The position numbers and the translations under genes were made by a program. Below are positions 28,962-36,579 of a stretch of 64,000 bases of DNA, in pieces. Below the pieces are notes generated by a model. It was not told the DNA's origin, searched no databases, and saw only the letters and a program-made list of their open reading frames with translations. Source of the stretch: Klebsiella pneumoniae (GTDB taxonomy: Bacteria; Verrucomicrobiota; Verrucomicrobiia; Limisphaerales; SXTU01); NCBI GenBank assembly GCA_943330855.2, contig CALQJI020000004.1, positions 62,001 through 126,000 of the forward strand. Reading direction: 5' to 3'. Each line of letters begins with the position of its first letter. Positions within the stretch are counted from its first letter, which is position 1.

Positions 28962-29165
28962 GGCCGGAAGTCTTGGGGCATCCGCAGCATGGACGCAACG
29001 CATGACAAACACAGTGCACATGGTCACGACGAACATGCCCTTGGCGAAACCCTCCTTTGGTCCTAGCCTTAACGGCACGCGGATCAGTCGGCGGGCAAAA
29101 CGCCACTGGTCCGGTTAGGCGGCGGGCGACGTCGCGGAAAGGGTCGCAGAAAGCAGCGGTGCGTT

Positions 29166-30215
29166 ATGAATGTTGAACCAGTGATGACCCCGGCGAAGCC
29201 TCACGCGGACCCACAGCAGTGGAAGGAGATCGTGCTCCGATTCCAGCAGCCCTCCCTCGGGCGCGCGCTGTGGCAGATCGTCAACACCTTCGGCTCCTAC
29301 GCGCTGCTTTGGTATTTCATGTATCTCAGCCTCGCGGTGTCTTGGTGGCTCACCGTGCCGCTGGCGATTCTGGCGGGGGCGATCCTGATTCGGGTGTTCA
29401 TCATCTTTCACGATTGCGGGCACGGCTCGTATTTCAAGTCCCGGACGGCCAATGACGTGGTCGGATTGATCTGCGGCTTGCTCACCTTCACGCCCTACTA
29501 TCACTGGCGCTGGGAGCACTCGATCCACCACGCGACGGCGGGCGACCTGGACCGGCGCAACGTGGGCGACATCTGGACGATGACCGTGCAGGAATACCTC
29601 GAGGCCTCGCGCTGGAAGCGCTTCGCGTATCGGCTGGCGCGCAATCCCTTCGTGCTGTTCGGCCTTGCGCCGCTGTTCCTGTTCCTCGTTCTGCAACGAA
29701 TCCCCGCCGCGAAGGCGAACCCGCGCGAGCGCGAGTCCGTGCAGTGGATGAACCTCTCGCTGCTGCTCATGGCCACGGGCCTGGTCTGGACCTTCGGCCT
29801 CCAGGCGTATCTGGTGATCCAGTTGACCGTGCTGATGGTTGCGGGCGGAGCGGGCGTGTGGATGTTCTACATCCAGCACCAGTTCGAGGACGTTTACTGG
29901 GAGCGCGGCGAGAACTGGGATTACACGGCGGCGGCGCTGCAAGGCAGTTCCTTCTACAAGCTGCCGCGCGTTCTTCAGTGGTTCTCCGGCAACATCGGCT
30001 TCCACCACATCCATCACCTCAGCCCGCGCATTCCCAACTACAATCTCCAGCGCTGCCACGATGCGGACCCGTTGTTTCAGAAGGTCAAACCCATCACGCT
30101 CATCGCCAGCCTGAAGTCGTTCAACCTCCGGCTCTGGGACGAGCAACGGAAGAAACTCGTCGGCTTCCAGCACGTGCGTAATCTCAAGCGCCAAGCTAAA
30201 CCTCCCACTCAATGA
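29166..30215 (+). CDS. Fatty acid desaturase (acyl-lipid, FADS-type)
   Basis: 349 aa. Membrane desaturase of the DesA/omega-type branch, distinct from the one at 11031. His boxes are HDCGHGS, HSIHHA and HHIHHLSPRIPNY, with four to five transmembrane stretches around them. The HxxHH-LSPRIPNY ending is typical of acyl-lipid (delta-12-like) desaturases. It uses oxygen and an electron donor to add double bonds to membrane lipids. Its TGA stop overlaps the ATG of the NYN-domain gene (ATGA, 30212-30215), so the two are translationally coupled. Confidence 0.9.
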   Translation: MNVEPVMTPAKPHADPQQWKEIVLRFQQPSLGRALWQIVNTFGSYALLWYFMYLSLAVSWWLTVPLAILAGAILIRVFIIFHDCGHGSYFKSRTANDVVGLICGLLTFTPYYHWRWEHSIHHATAGDLDRRNVGDIWTMTVQEYLEASRWKRFAYRLARNPFVLFGLAPLFLFLVLQRIPAAKANPRERESVQWMNLSLLLMATGLVWTFGLQAYLVIQLTVLMVAGGAGVWMFYIQHQFEDVYWERGENWDYTAAALQGSSFYKLPRVLQWFSGNIGFHHIHHLSPRIPNYNLQRCHDADPLFQKVKPITLIASLKSFNLRLWDEQRKKLVGFQHVRNLKRQAKPPTQ

Positions 30216-31039
30216 ACTCAGACCCCTCCAAACCCCGCGAAGCCAACGCCACCATGGCGGTGTTCCTCGACCTCGAAAACATCGCCCTCGGCGCGCGCGA
30301 TGCGAACTACCCCAGCTTCGACATTCAGAAGGTGCTCGAACGTCTCCTGCTCAAGGGCCACATCGTCGTGAAGAAGGCTTACTGCGACTTCGACCGCTAC
30401 AAGGATTTCAAGCGCGGCCTGCACGAGGCGGCCTTCGAGCTCATCGAGATTCCCCATGTCCGCCAGTCCGGCAAGAACTCCGCCGACATCCGCATGGTCG
30501 TGGACGCCCTCGACCTCTGTTACACCAAGGGCCATGTGGACACCTTCGTCATCCTGAGCGGCGACTCGGACTTCTCGCCGCTCGTGAGCAAGCTGCGCGA
30601 GAACGACAAGACCGTCATCGGGGTGGGCGTGAAGAACTCCACCGCCGACCTTTTCATCAACAACTGCGACGAGTTCATCTACTACGACGACCTAGTCCGC
30701 GCGGAACCCGCGCAACGGCGGCGGCGCAGTAGCTCCGGCGCGGCTCCAGCGCGACCGGCTGGGGAAGCGGGTAAGGGACCATCGCTCGAAGAAGCATTCG
30801 AGCTGGTGGGCACCACGCTGGACGCCATCACCGAGGAACGCGGCCCAGAGGAAATTATCTGGGGTTCGATGATCAAGCAGGCCATCAAGCGGCGGCACCC
30901 CGGCTTCAACGAGCGTGCCCACGGCTTCCGCTCCTTCAACGACCTCCTACTCGAAGCGCAAAAACGCGGGCAGTTGAAACTACAGGCCGACGAAAAATCC
31001 GGAGGCTACACGGTCCAAGCCTTAGATACTGCGCCTTAA
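30212..31039 (+). CDS. NYN (LabA/PIN-like) domain protein with C-terminal OST-HTH/LOTUS domain
   Basis: 275 aa. The NYN nuclease-like domain (about 14-160) shows all acidic positions: FLDLEN with Asp20, SADIRMVVDAL with Asp92 and Asp98, and LSGDSDFSPLV with Asp118 and Asp120. A basic/Ser-rich linker (QRRRRSSSG) precedes an OST-HTH/LOTUS-type domain (about 210-270) with GSMIKQAIKRRHPGFNE and GFRSFNDLLLEAQKRGQL. LOTUS domains bind RNA or protein partners, and NYN domains cleave or bind RNA, so an RNA-processing role in the cytoplasm is inferred. It overlaps the desaturase by four bases, an unexpected partner for an RNA nuclease. Confidence 0.88.
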   Translation: MNSDPSKPREANATMAVFLDLENIALGARDANYPSFDIQKVLERLLLKGHIVVKKAYCDFDRYKDFKRGLHEAAFELIEIPHVRQSGKNSADIRMVVDALDLCYTKGHVDTFVILSGDSDFSPLVSKLRENDKTVIGVGVKNSTADLFINNCDEFIYYDDLVRAEPAQRRRRSSSGAAPARPAGEAGKGPSLEEAFELVGTTLDAITEERGPEEIIWGSMIKQAIKRRHPGFNERAHGFRSFNDLLLEAQKRGQLKLQADEKSGGYTVQALDTAP

Positions 31040-31169
31040 CTAGGACCATGCAGTCCAGCCACGCACCCGTCGCAGCAGGGTGACAGCGAGGCCCGGTAGC
31101 CGGGGCTGGGCGCGACATCTCCACCCACCCGACGTGAAGACGCCCGCGCGCGGAGCGTCGGCAATTGCA

Positions 31170-33596
31170 ATGTCGCTCCACTCCATCAGCTGTCTGCTCG
31201 CGCTGGGCTCACTCGTCTTGGGACAAGCCTCGTTCACCGCGTCGGCGGTCGAGCCGTTCGCCAGCTACATTTTCCCCGCCGGTGGGCAGCGCGGAACGAC
31301 GGTGCAGTTTCGCGTCGGCGGCTGCTACTTCCACGGAGCAGCGGGGTTTGAAATGCTCGGGCTTGGCGTCGCCGCCTCCCCGCGCGTCACGGAGACGAAC
31401 ACGGTTTGGTTCGAGGGGCCGCTCATCGTCCAGCCCGCGTCGCAGCGCAGTGAAGACTATCCGCGCGACCACGCCGGGTCCGTGCGTATCGCTGCGGACG
31501 CGCCGCTGGGCACGCGCCATTGGCGTGCGTGGACCTCACAGGGCGCGACGCCCGCGATGAAATTCCTCGTGGGTGAGCTGCCTGAAATCATCGAGGCCGA
31601 ATACGCTGGCGAGCCACTGCCCGTGGCCGTGACGCCGCCGGTGACAATCAACGGCCGCATCTTCCCCCGCGAAGATGTGGACGTGTGGACTTTCCCCGCG
31701 AAGGCCGGGCAAGCCTTCACGCTCGCCGCAGCCGCACAGTCCCTCGGCTCACCGCTGCAAGCCCGACTCGTGGTGCTCGACGCCGCTGGCCACGCGTTGA
31801 ACGAAGCCTTCGCCAGTCAGCGCAGCGACCCCACGCTGCATTTCACCGCTCCGAGCGATGGCACTTACCGAGTGCGGATTGATGACGTGAACTCCAGTGG
31901 TCTGCAAAATTACGTCTACCGCCTCACCATCACGGACCAGCCGGTCGTGTCACGCGTCTTCCCCCTCGGCGGCAAGCGCGGCGAGAGTGTGAAGCTCGAA
32001 CTCACCGGCCAGGCGCTGCCCACGAAGCAAGTCGAGGTGAAGCTGCCTGCCAATGCCACGGGCGCGGCGTCGGTGCCGATTGTTTTCAATGGCAAGGCGA
32101 CGGCCTCCGCACTCCTCGAACTCGACGATTTGCCGGAGCGGATTCACTCCGAGAGCGGCAGCGAGTTCACCGCGCCCGCCACGCTCAACGGACGCGTCCT
32201 TGCTCCCGGAGCCACGAACACTTGGACCTTCTCCGCGAAGAAGGGCGACGCGCTGGAACTCTCGCTAGCAGCCACGCGACTCGGCAGTTCGCTCACGCCT
32301 GTCCTCGCAATCACGGACCTCGACGGTAAATTCCTCGCTCGCGCCGAGGCCACACCGGGCGAACAATCGGACCTCACCCTAACCTTCAAGGCCCCGGCCG
32401 ACGGCGATTTCCGGCTGCATGTGAGCGAGCGCTTCGCGTCGCGCGGCGGGCTGGACTTCGCGTATCGCCTCGGCGTCGCGCCGCCCGCCAGCGTGCCAGA
32501 CTTTCAACTGACCCTGGCGAACGACACTCTCACCGTCATCCGCGAAACTGCCGACGGCGAAGTCACGGTGCCAGGCAAGCCGAAGCGCGGCGGCAAACAG
32601 CAGCCCGGCAAGCTCAAGGTCAACGTCATTGCGAGCGGTGGGTTCAAAGGTGACATCGAGATCTCAATCGCGGGGTTGCCCGCTAATGTCACTGTCACCG
32701 GCACAAAGATCACCTCCGGGCGACTGACAACAGACCTGAACTTCTCAGCCGAGCACGCGGCGAAAATTGCCATCGGGCGCCTGACCCTCACTGGCACTGC
32801 CACGCTCAACGGGGAGAGGGTCACGCGCACCGCGAGCTACGCACCGCAGCGCGGCGAACCGGCGATTGGCTCCGTCCTGCTCGCGGTCGCCCACCCGGTG
32901 TCGTTCAAGACCACGAGCGACTACCTTATGAACATTGTGCCGCGTGGCTCCACGTATCGGCGTCCCTATGGCATTGAACGCGGTGGCTTCACCGGGCCCA
33001 TCATCGCACAACTCGCAGACCGCCAGGGACGCCACCTGCAAGGCGTCTTCGCGCCGCCTGTCTCGATTTCTGCCGGCGAGGACAAGTTCGAGTTCGAGGT
33101 CACCTTCCCGCCCGGCATGGAGTTGGGCCGCACCAGCCGTTCGCAGATCATGCTGGTGGGCACCGTGCATGATCACGACGGCTCGGATCACATCGTAAGC
33201 TACAGCCAAAACGAGCAGAACGATCAGGTCATCACCGTCACGCAAGCCGGCCTGTTGGAGCTGGAACTCGACAACTCCTCACTCCGCGTCACGCCGGGCG
33301 CGTCCGTCAAAATCCCCTTCCATCTCCGCCGGGACAAATCACTCCGCGCCGATTCGGTGCGCGTGGAGTTGCGTGCGCCACCGCACGTCACCGGCCTGCG
33401 CGCCACCGCCGTGACCATGCCTGCGGGGAGTGACCGAGGTGTGCTCGAAGTCCACTTCGCCGCGAATGCCGGCCCCTTCAACCTCCCCTACCCCATCCGC
33501 GCCACCACGCTCGACGCGAAGAACCCGCACACGGCGGAAGCGTTCGTGGAGTTTGTAAAGCCGTCCGTCTCCCAGGCGAGCCGCGCACGGGAGTAG
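31170..33596 (+). CDS. Secreted protein with tandem pre-peptidase C-terminal (PPC) domains
   Basis: 808 aa from the ATG at 31170, giving a signal peptide (SISCLLALGSLVLGQASFTA). The first 110 residues contain FPAGGQRGTTVQFRVGG, an IPT/TIG-like fold. Two or more PPC-type beta-sandwich domains follow (EDVDVWTFPAKAGQAFTLAA, DGTYRVRIDDVNSSGLQNYV; NTWTFSAKKGDALELSLAA, DGDFRLHVSERFASRGGLDF). The C-terminal 300 residues are further Ig-like beta domains. No catalytic motif is seen. Such proteins are common beside DUF1549/DUF1553 genes in PVC bacteria and probably act as secreted scaffold or adhesion modules. It is convergent with nuoB. Confidence 0.82.
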   Translation: MSLHSISCLLALGSLVLGQASFTASAVEPFASYIFPAGGQRGTTVQFRVGGCYFHGAAGFEMLGLGVAASPRVTETNTVWFEGPLIVQPASQRSEDYPRDHAGSVRIAADAPLGTRHWRAWTSQGATPAMKFLVGELPEIIEAEYAGEPLPVAVTPPVTINGRIFPREDVDVWTFPAKAGQAFTLAAAAQSLGSPLQARLVVLDAAGHALNEAFASQRSDPTLHFTAPSDGTYRVRIDDVNSSGLQNYVYRLTITDQPVVSRVFPLGGKRGESVKLELTGQALPTKQVEVKLPANATGAASVPIVFNGKATASALLELDDLPERIHSESGSEFTAPATLNGRVLAPGATNTWTFSAKKGDALELSLAATRLGSSLTPVLAITDLDGKFLARAEATPGEQSDLTLTFKAPADGDFRLHVSERFASRGGLDFAYRLGVAPPASVPDFQLTLANDTLTVIRETADGEVTVPGKPKRGGKQQPGKLKVNVIASGGFKGDIEISIAGLPANVTVTGTKITSGRLTTDLNFSAEHAAKIAIGRLTLTGTATLNGERVTRTASYAPQRGEPAIGSVLLAVAHPVSFKTTSDYLMNIVPRGSTYRRPYGIERGGFTGPIIAQLADRQGRHLQGVFAPPVSISAGEDKFEFEVTFPPGMELGRTSRSQIMLVGTVHDHDGSDHIVSYSQNEQNDQVITVTQAGLLELELDNSSLRVTPGASVKIPFHLRRDKSLRADSVRVELRAPPHVTGLRATAVTMPAGSDRGVLEVHFAANAGPFNLPYPIRATTLDAKNPHTAEAFVEFVKPSVSQASRARE

Positions 33597-33604
33597 TCAC
33601 AGCT

Positions 33605-33705
33605 GGAGCACGGACGCCCACGGACGCAGCCGTGAACTTCGCTCCGACAAGCGAACAAGTAGATTTTCCAGGTTGGCTTGCAGCGGACGTGGGCGTCCGC
33701 GCTCC
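33605..33705. repeat. Inverted-repeat element (GGAGCACGGACGCCCACG arms)
   Basis: The left arm 33605-33622 and right arm 33688-33705 are inverted copies with one mismatch in 18. The same arm sequence occurs in the debranching gene at 59585-59658. Here it lies between two convergent genes. Confidence 0.85.
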
Positions 33706-33721
33706 GACCGAGCGTCGCGTT

Positions 33722-34330
33722 TCAGCGCACCACCACTGCCGGTTCCCACACGTTCGGGTTCTTTGACGGCACGAGGTCGTGTTCGCCGAAGAGCGGGACG
33801 GGGAACTCGCTGGGCAGGTCGGGGTTCAGGTGGCGCGCGCGGTTCGGACCTGTGAGCTTTTGCGAGTCAATCTTCCGCTGGAGCATCATGAAGGCGTGGA
33901 TGAGCGCCTCGGGCCGCGGCGGGCAGCCGGGGATGTGGACATCCACCGGGATAAATCTATCGATGCCCTTGAGGACGTTGTAGCCCTGCTTGAAGGGGCC
34001 GCCGCTGATGGCGCACGCGCCCATCGCGATGACGTATTTCGGCTCGGGCATCTGGTTGTAGAGGCGCACGACTTGCGGCGCCATCTTCTTGGTCACGGTG
34101 CCGGCGACAATCATGAGGTCCGCCTGCCGGGGCGAGGGGCGGAAGACTTCTGCGCCGAAGCGGGCGAGGTCGTAGCGGGCCATGCTGGCGGCCATCATCT
34201 CGATGGCGCAGCACGCGAGGCCGAAGGAGAGCGGCCAGACGGAGTTCTTGCGGCCCCAGTTGTAAAGTTCTTCGAGCGTCACGACCACGACGCCTTGCTT
34301 GCTGAGTTCGTTGCGGAGTCCGTCGTCCAT
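33722..34330 (-). CDS. nuoB: NADH-quinone oxidoreductase subunit B
   Basis: 202 aa from the ATG at 34330. The [4Fe-4S] N2 ligands are visible: LACCAIEMM, then GACAISGG and [13 protein letters not shown]. Other conserved blocks are [28 protein letters not shown] and [12 protein letters not shown]. NuoB sits at the junction of the peripheral and membrane arms of complex I and passes electrons to quinone. nuoA lies immediately upstream on the same strand; nuoC, D, E and F are not in the window, so complex I genes are split. The gap to nuoA holds a heptamer-type inverted repeat. Confidence 0.96.
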   Translation of the reverse strand: MDDGLRNELSKQGVVVVTLEELYNWGRKNSVWPLSFGLACCAIEMMAASMARYDLARFGAEVFRPSPRQADLMIVAGTVTKKMAPQVVRLYNQMPEPKYVIAMGACAISGGPFKQGYNVLKGIDRFIPVDVHIPGCPPRPEALIHAFMMLQRKIDSQKLTGPNRARHLNPDLPSEFPVPLFGEHDLVPSKNPNVWEPAVVVR

Positions 34331-34340
34331 GATAATCAGA

Positions 34341-34425
34341 GTAGGGAAAGGGGAATGGGGAATGGAGAATAAGAACTGAAGCGAACGGCATCGCGCCCTA
34401 TCACCCATTCCCTATTTCCTATGCC
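34341..34425. repeat. Facing heptamer-type arrays between nuoA and nuoB
   Basis: The left part (34341-34373) has GGGAATG-like units. The right part (34396-34425) has the complementary ATTCCCT/CCCTATC-like units, about seven bases apart in phase. They can form an imperfect stem of about 25 bases on the nuoAB message. Confidence 0.7.
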
Positions 34426-34427
34426 CT

Positions 34428-34805
34428 TCACTTCCACGTCAGCACTCCCTTCACCCACGCCCACGCCAGTCCCTCGACCAGCAGGAGCACGAAGACGAGC
34501 ATCGCCAGGCATGCCCCGACCGGGAGGCCGGTGAAGGCGACGCAGAAGGGCAGCAGGAAAATCGTCTCCACGTCGAAGATGAGGAACAGAATGCCGTAGA
34601 GATAATACTCGGACTTGAAAGCGACCCACGCGTCGCCCTTAGATTCCAAGCCGCACTCGTAAGTGGCGTTCTTCATCTCGCCCGGTTTCGCCGGCGAGAA
34701 GATTTTAGCCCAGAGCATCGCGAGAATCAGCGGACCGACCGCGAAGCCCAACGCCATCACGAAGAAGACGAGGAGGAAGAGGTAAGGTTGTTTGTCCGCG
34801 CCCAT
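34428..34805 (-). CDS. nuoA: NADH-quinone oxidoreductase subunit A
   Basis: 125 aa with three transmembrane helices and the family signature YECGLESKGDAW...FKSEYYLYGILFLIFDVETIFLLP. The acidic residues in FDVE belong to the quinone/proton-coupling region. It is a membrane subunit of complex I (NADH dehydrogenase). It is followed by nuoB after 97 bases and preceded within 6 bases by a 90-aa gene of unknown function, so the three are probably one operon. Confidence 0.95.
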   Translation of the reverse strand: MGADKQPYLFLLVFFVMALGFAVGPLILAMLWAKIFSPAKPGEMKNATYECGLESKGDAWVAFKSEYYLYGILFLIFDVETIFLLPFCVAFTGLPVGACLAMLVFVLLLVEGLAWAWVKGVLTWK

Positions 34806-34811
34806 GAGGGT

Positions 34812-35084
34812 TCAGTTCGCCTGCGGATTGTGCTTATGCAGGCCAACGGAGTGCGCGATGTCGTCGAACTCCTCGCGCGAGACTTCTTCGAGCTGTTTGC
34901 CCTTCTGCTTGAGCTTCTCGTTGATCTTGAGGGCCTTCTCGGTCATCTGCTCGTGCGTGTCCTTCGAGCCGCCGACGAGGGCGAAGTTATCGCCGGTCGT
35001 GATGCGCTTGTGCCCATCGGAGTCGAGTCCGACACCCAGCATTACGGCCTTGATGGGCTTTGATTTTCTCACCGGTTTAGACAC
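34812..35084 (-). CDS. Conserved small hydrophilic protein upstream of nuoA
   Basis: 90 aa, no signal peptide or membrane segment. The N-terminal half is a beta-rich stretch (IKAVMLGVGLDSDGHKRITTGDNFALVGGS) and the C-terminal half a charged helix (EQMTEKALKINEKLKQKGKQ). I do not recognise the family. Its 6-base spacing to nuoA on the same strand suggests co-expression with complex I genes. A real gene is supported by the tight spacing and an ordinary amino acid composition. Confidence 0.75.
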   Translation of the reverse strand: MSKPVRKSKPIKAVMLGVGLDSDGHKRITTGDNFALVGGSKDTHEQMTEKALKINEKLKQKGKQLEEVSREEFDDIAHSVGLHKHNPQAN

Positions 35085-35135
35085 CCGCGCAAGCTACCGG
35101 GCGGACTTCAAACTGCAAGGCGCAAGTCGGGTGCG

Positions 35136-35293
35136 GCGGATGTCGGGAGGAAATTCAACGCAAGGGCGCAACGACGCAGAGAGGAAAACCGGAGGGATGG
35201 AATGAGATAGAGCCGGAAGACCTCGCCTACGCGTGACCAAGAGCCGCTCTTACTTCCAGCCGTTGCGCCGTTGCGTCCTTGCGTGACATCCGC
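35136..35293. repeat. Nested inverted-repeat element (ACGCAAGGRCGCAACG arms)
   Basis: The outer pair GCGGATGTC (35136-35144) matches GACATCCGC (35285-35293). The inner pair ACGCAAGGGCGCAACG (35158-35173) matches the reverse of CGTTGCGTCCTTGCGT (about 35270-35284). It fills the gap between the pyrF stop and the 90-aa gene. Confidence 0.8.
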
Positions 35294-35301
35294 TGTCATG
35301 C

Positions 35302-36012
35302 TCACAAGGAAGCCAGAATCGCCTCGGCCGCTGCGCGCGGGTTCGGCGCAGCGCAGATGGGACGGCCAATCACCAGCCAGCTCGCGCCTGCGGCCAGCGC
35401 TTCCTGCGGCGTGAGTGTGCGCTTTTGATCGTCGGCCTTGCTGTCGGCAGGGCGAATGCCGGGTGTCACGAGCTGGACGTGCGAGGGGAGGAATTGGCGG
35501 AGTCTCACAATCTCCAACGGCGAGCAGACCAGTCCGCCCAAGCCCGCTTTCGCTGCGAGGGTCGCGAGGCGCTCCACCTGATTGCCCACGTCGTAAGCAA
35601 CGCCGACTTCAGCGAGGTCGTTCGTGTTGAAACTCGTCAGCACGGTCACGCCGAGCACGAGTGGCTGGGTCTTGCCGGTGCGCAACGCGGCTTCCTCCGC
35701 CGACCTTTGCGCCGCCTGCATCATCGCCAGCCCGCCACTGGTGTGGACGGTCAGCATCTGCACATCCAAGCGCACCGACGCCTCGACAGCCTTGGCGACG
35801 GTGTTGGGAATGTCGTGGAATTTGAGGTCAAGGAAGACGGAAGCCCCCGTGTCGCGGATGCGCCGCACGATGTCCGGCCCGGCAGCGACGAAAAGTTCCT
35901 TGCCGACCTTAAACGCGCCAACCACCGGCGCGAGTTGCTCCACGAGGGCGAGGGCGGATTCAAGATGCGGCACGTCGAGAGCGACGATGATGGGATTGCG
36001 CGATTGGTTCAT
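35302..36012 (-). CDS. pyrF: Orotidine 5'-phosphate decarboxylase
   Basis: 236 aa, group I OMP decarboxylase. The catalytic tetrad region DLKFHDIPNTV (Asp-x-Lys-x-x-Asp) is intact. VALDVP at the N-terminus, VTVLTSFN in the middle, and LVTPGIRP plus LVIGRPI at the phosphate-binding C-terminus complete the set. It converts OMP to UMP, the last step of de novo pyrimidine synthesis. It starts 40 bases after the stop of the 150-aa secreted protein and could be cotranscribed with it. No other pyr gene is nearby. Confidence 0.95.
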   Translation of the reverse strand: MNQSRNPIIVALDVPHLESALALVEQLAPVVGAFKVGKELFVAAGPDIVRRIRDTGASVFLDLKFHDIPNTVAKAVEASVRLDVQMLTVHTSGGLAMMQAAQRSAEEAALRTGKTQPLVLGVTVLTSFNTNDLAEVGVAYDVGNQVERLATLAAKAGLGGLVCSPLEIVRLRQFLPSHVQLVTPGIRPADSKADDQKRTLTPQEALAAGASWLVIGRPICAAPNPRAAAEAILASL

Positions 36013-36051
36013 GCTCCAGAGTGGAAATTCCGACCTGACTCCCCTGCCCTG

Positions 36052-36504
36052 CTACCACAGAAACGACTTCTGCTCCGCCAACATCTGCTCGCCGTCCCAG
36101 AGCGTCACGCGCCACGCGGTCACGCCGCCGAGTTGTTGGTAGACTTCCTTCTCCACTGTCACCGCCGACCACGCACTGCCCGTCCAGCCCGGTTTCACCG
36201 TGGCTTCGATGAGCTTTGATTGCGCGGCGGCCTTGCCTCCGCGCGCCTCAATGCGGAGGCGAAGGTTCGTCGGCTTGCCTGCCGCAGACCAGTTCACATC
36301 GAACCGCAGCGCGCTGACTTCCGCCGGCGTCTTGCGCAAGTGCGCTTGATAAGCATCGCGCTCGAAGAGGCTCGGCGAGAGTGCGTGGCGGCCCTCGAGA
36401 TCGAGAAAGTGGGGCAGCACCTTGAGCACCTTGCCGCCGCCCGCCTGAGCGATGGCGGCGCTGAGAAAGAGGAGAACGGCAACCAGTCCGGACAGGCAAC
36501 GCAT
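36052..36504 (-). CDS. Small secreted protein of unknown function
   Basis: 150 aa from the ATG at 36504, with a signal peptide MRCLSGLVAVLLFLSAAIAQ. The mature part begins GGGKVLKVLPHFLDLEGRHA and contains FDVNWSAAGKPTNLRLRIEA and ATVKPGWTGSAWSAVTVEKE, a beta-sandwich-like pattern. I do not recognise the family; similar short proteins occur in Verrucomicrobia. It lies between pyrF and the 1233-aa heme protein on the same strand. Confidence 0.7.
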   Translation of the reverse strand: MRCLSGLVAVLLFLSAAIAQAGGGKVLKVLPHFLDLEGRHALSPSLFERDAYQAHLRKTPAEVSALRFDVNWSAAGKPTNLRLRIEARGGKAAAQSKLIEATVKPGWTGSAWSAVTVEKEVYQQLGGVTAWRVTLWDGEQMLAEQKSFLW

Positions 36505-36579
36505 GAAGGCAGGGTAGCGACCCACCCCACGAAGACAACGGCGTTTTCGGCCAAGCCCAAATCGGAACGGAACCGCCTG

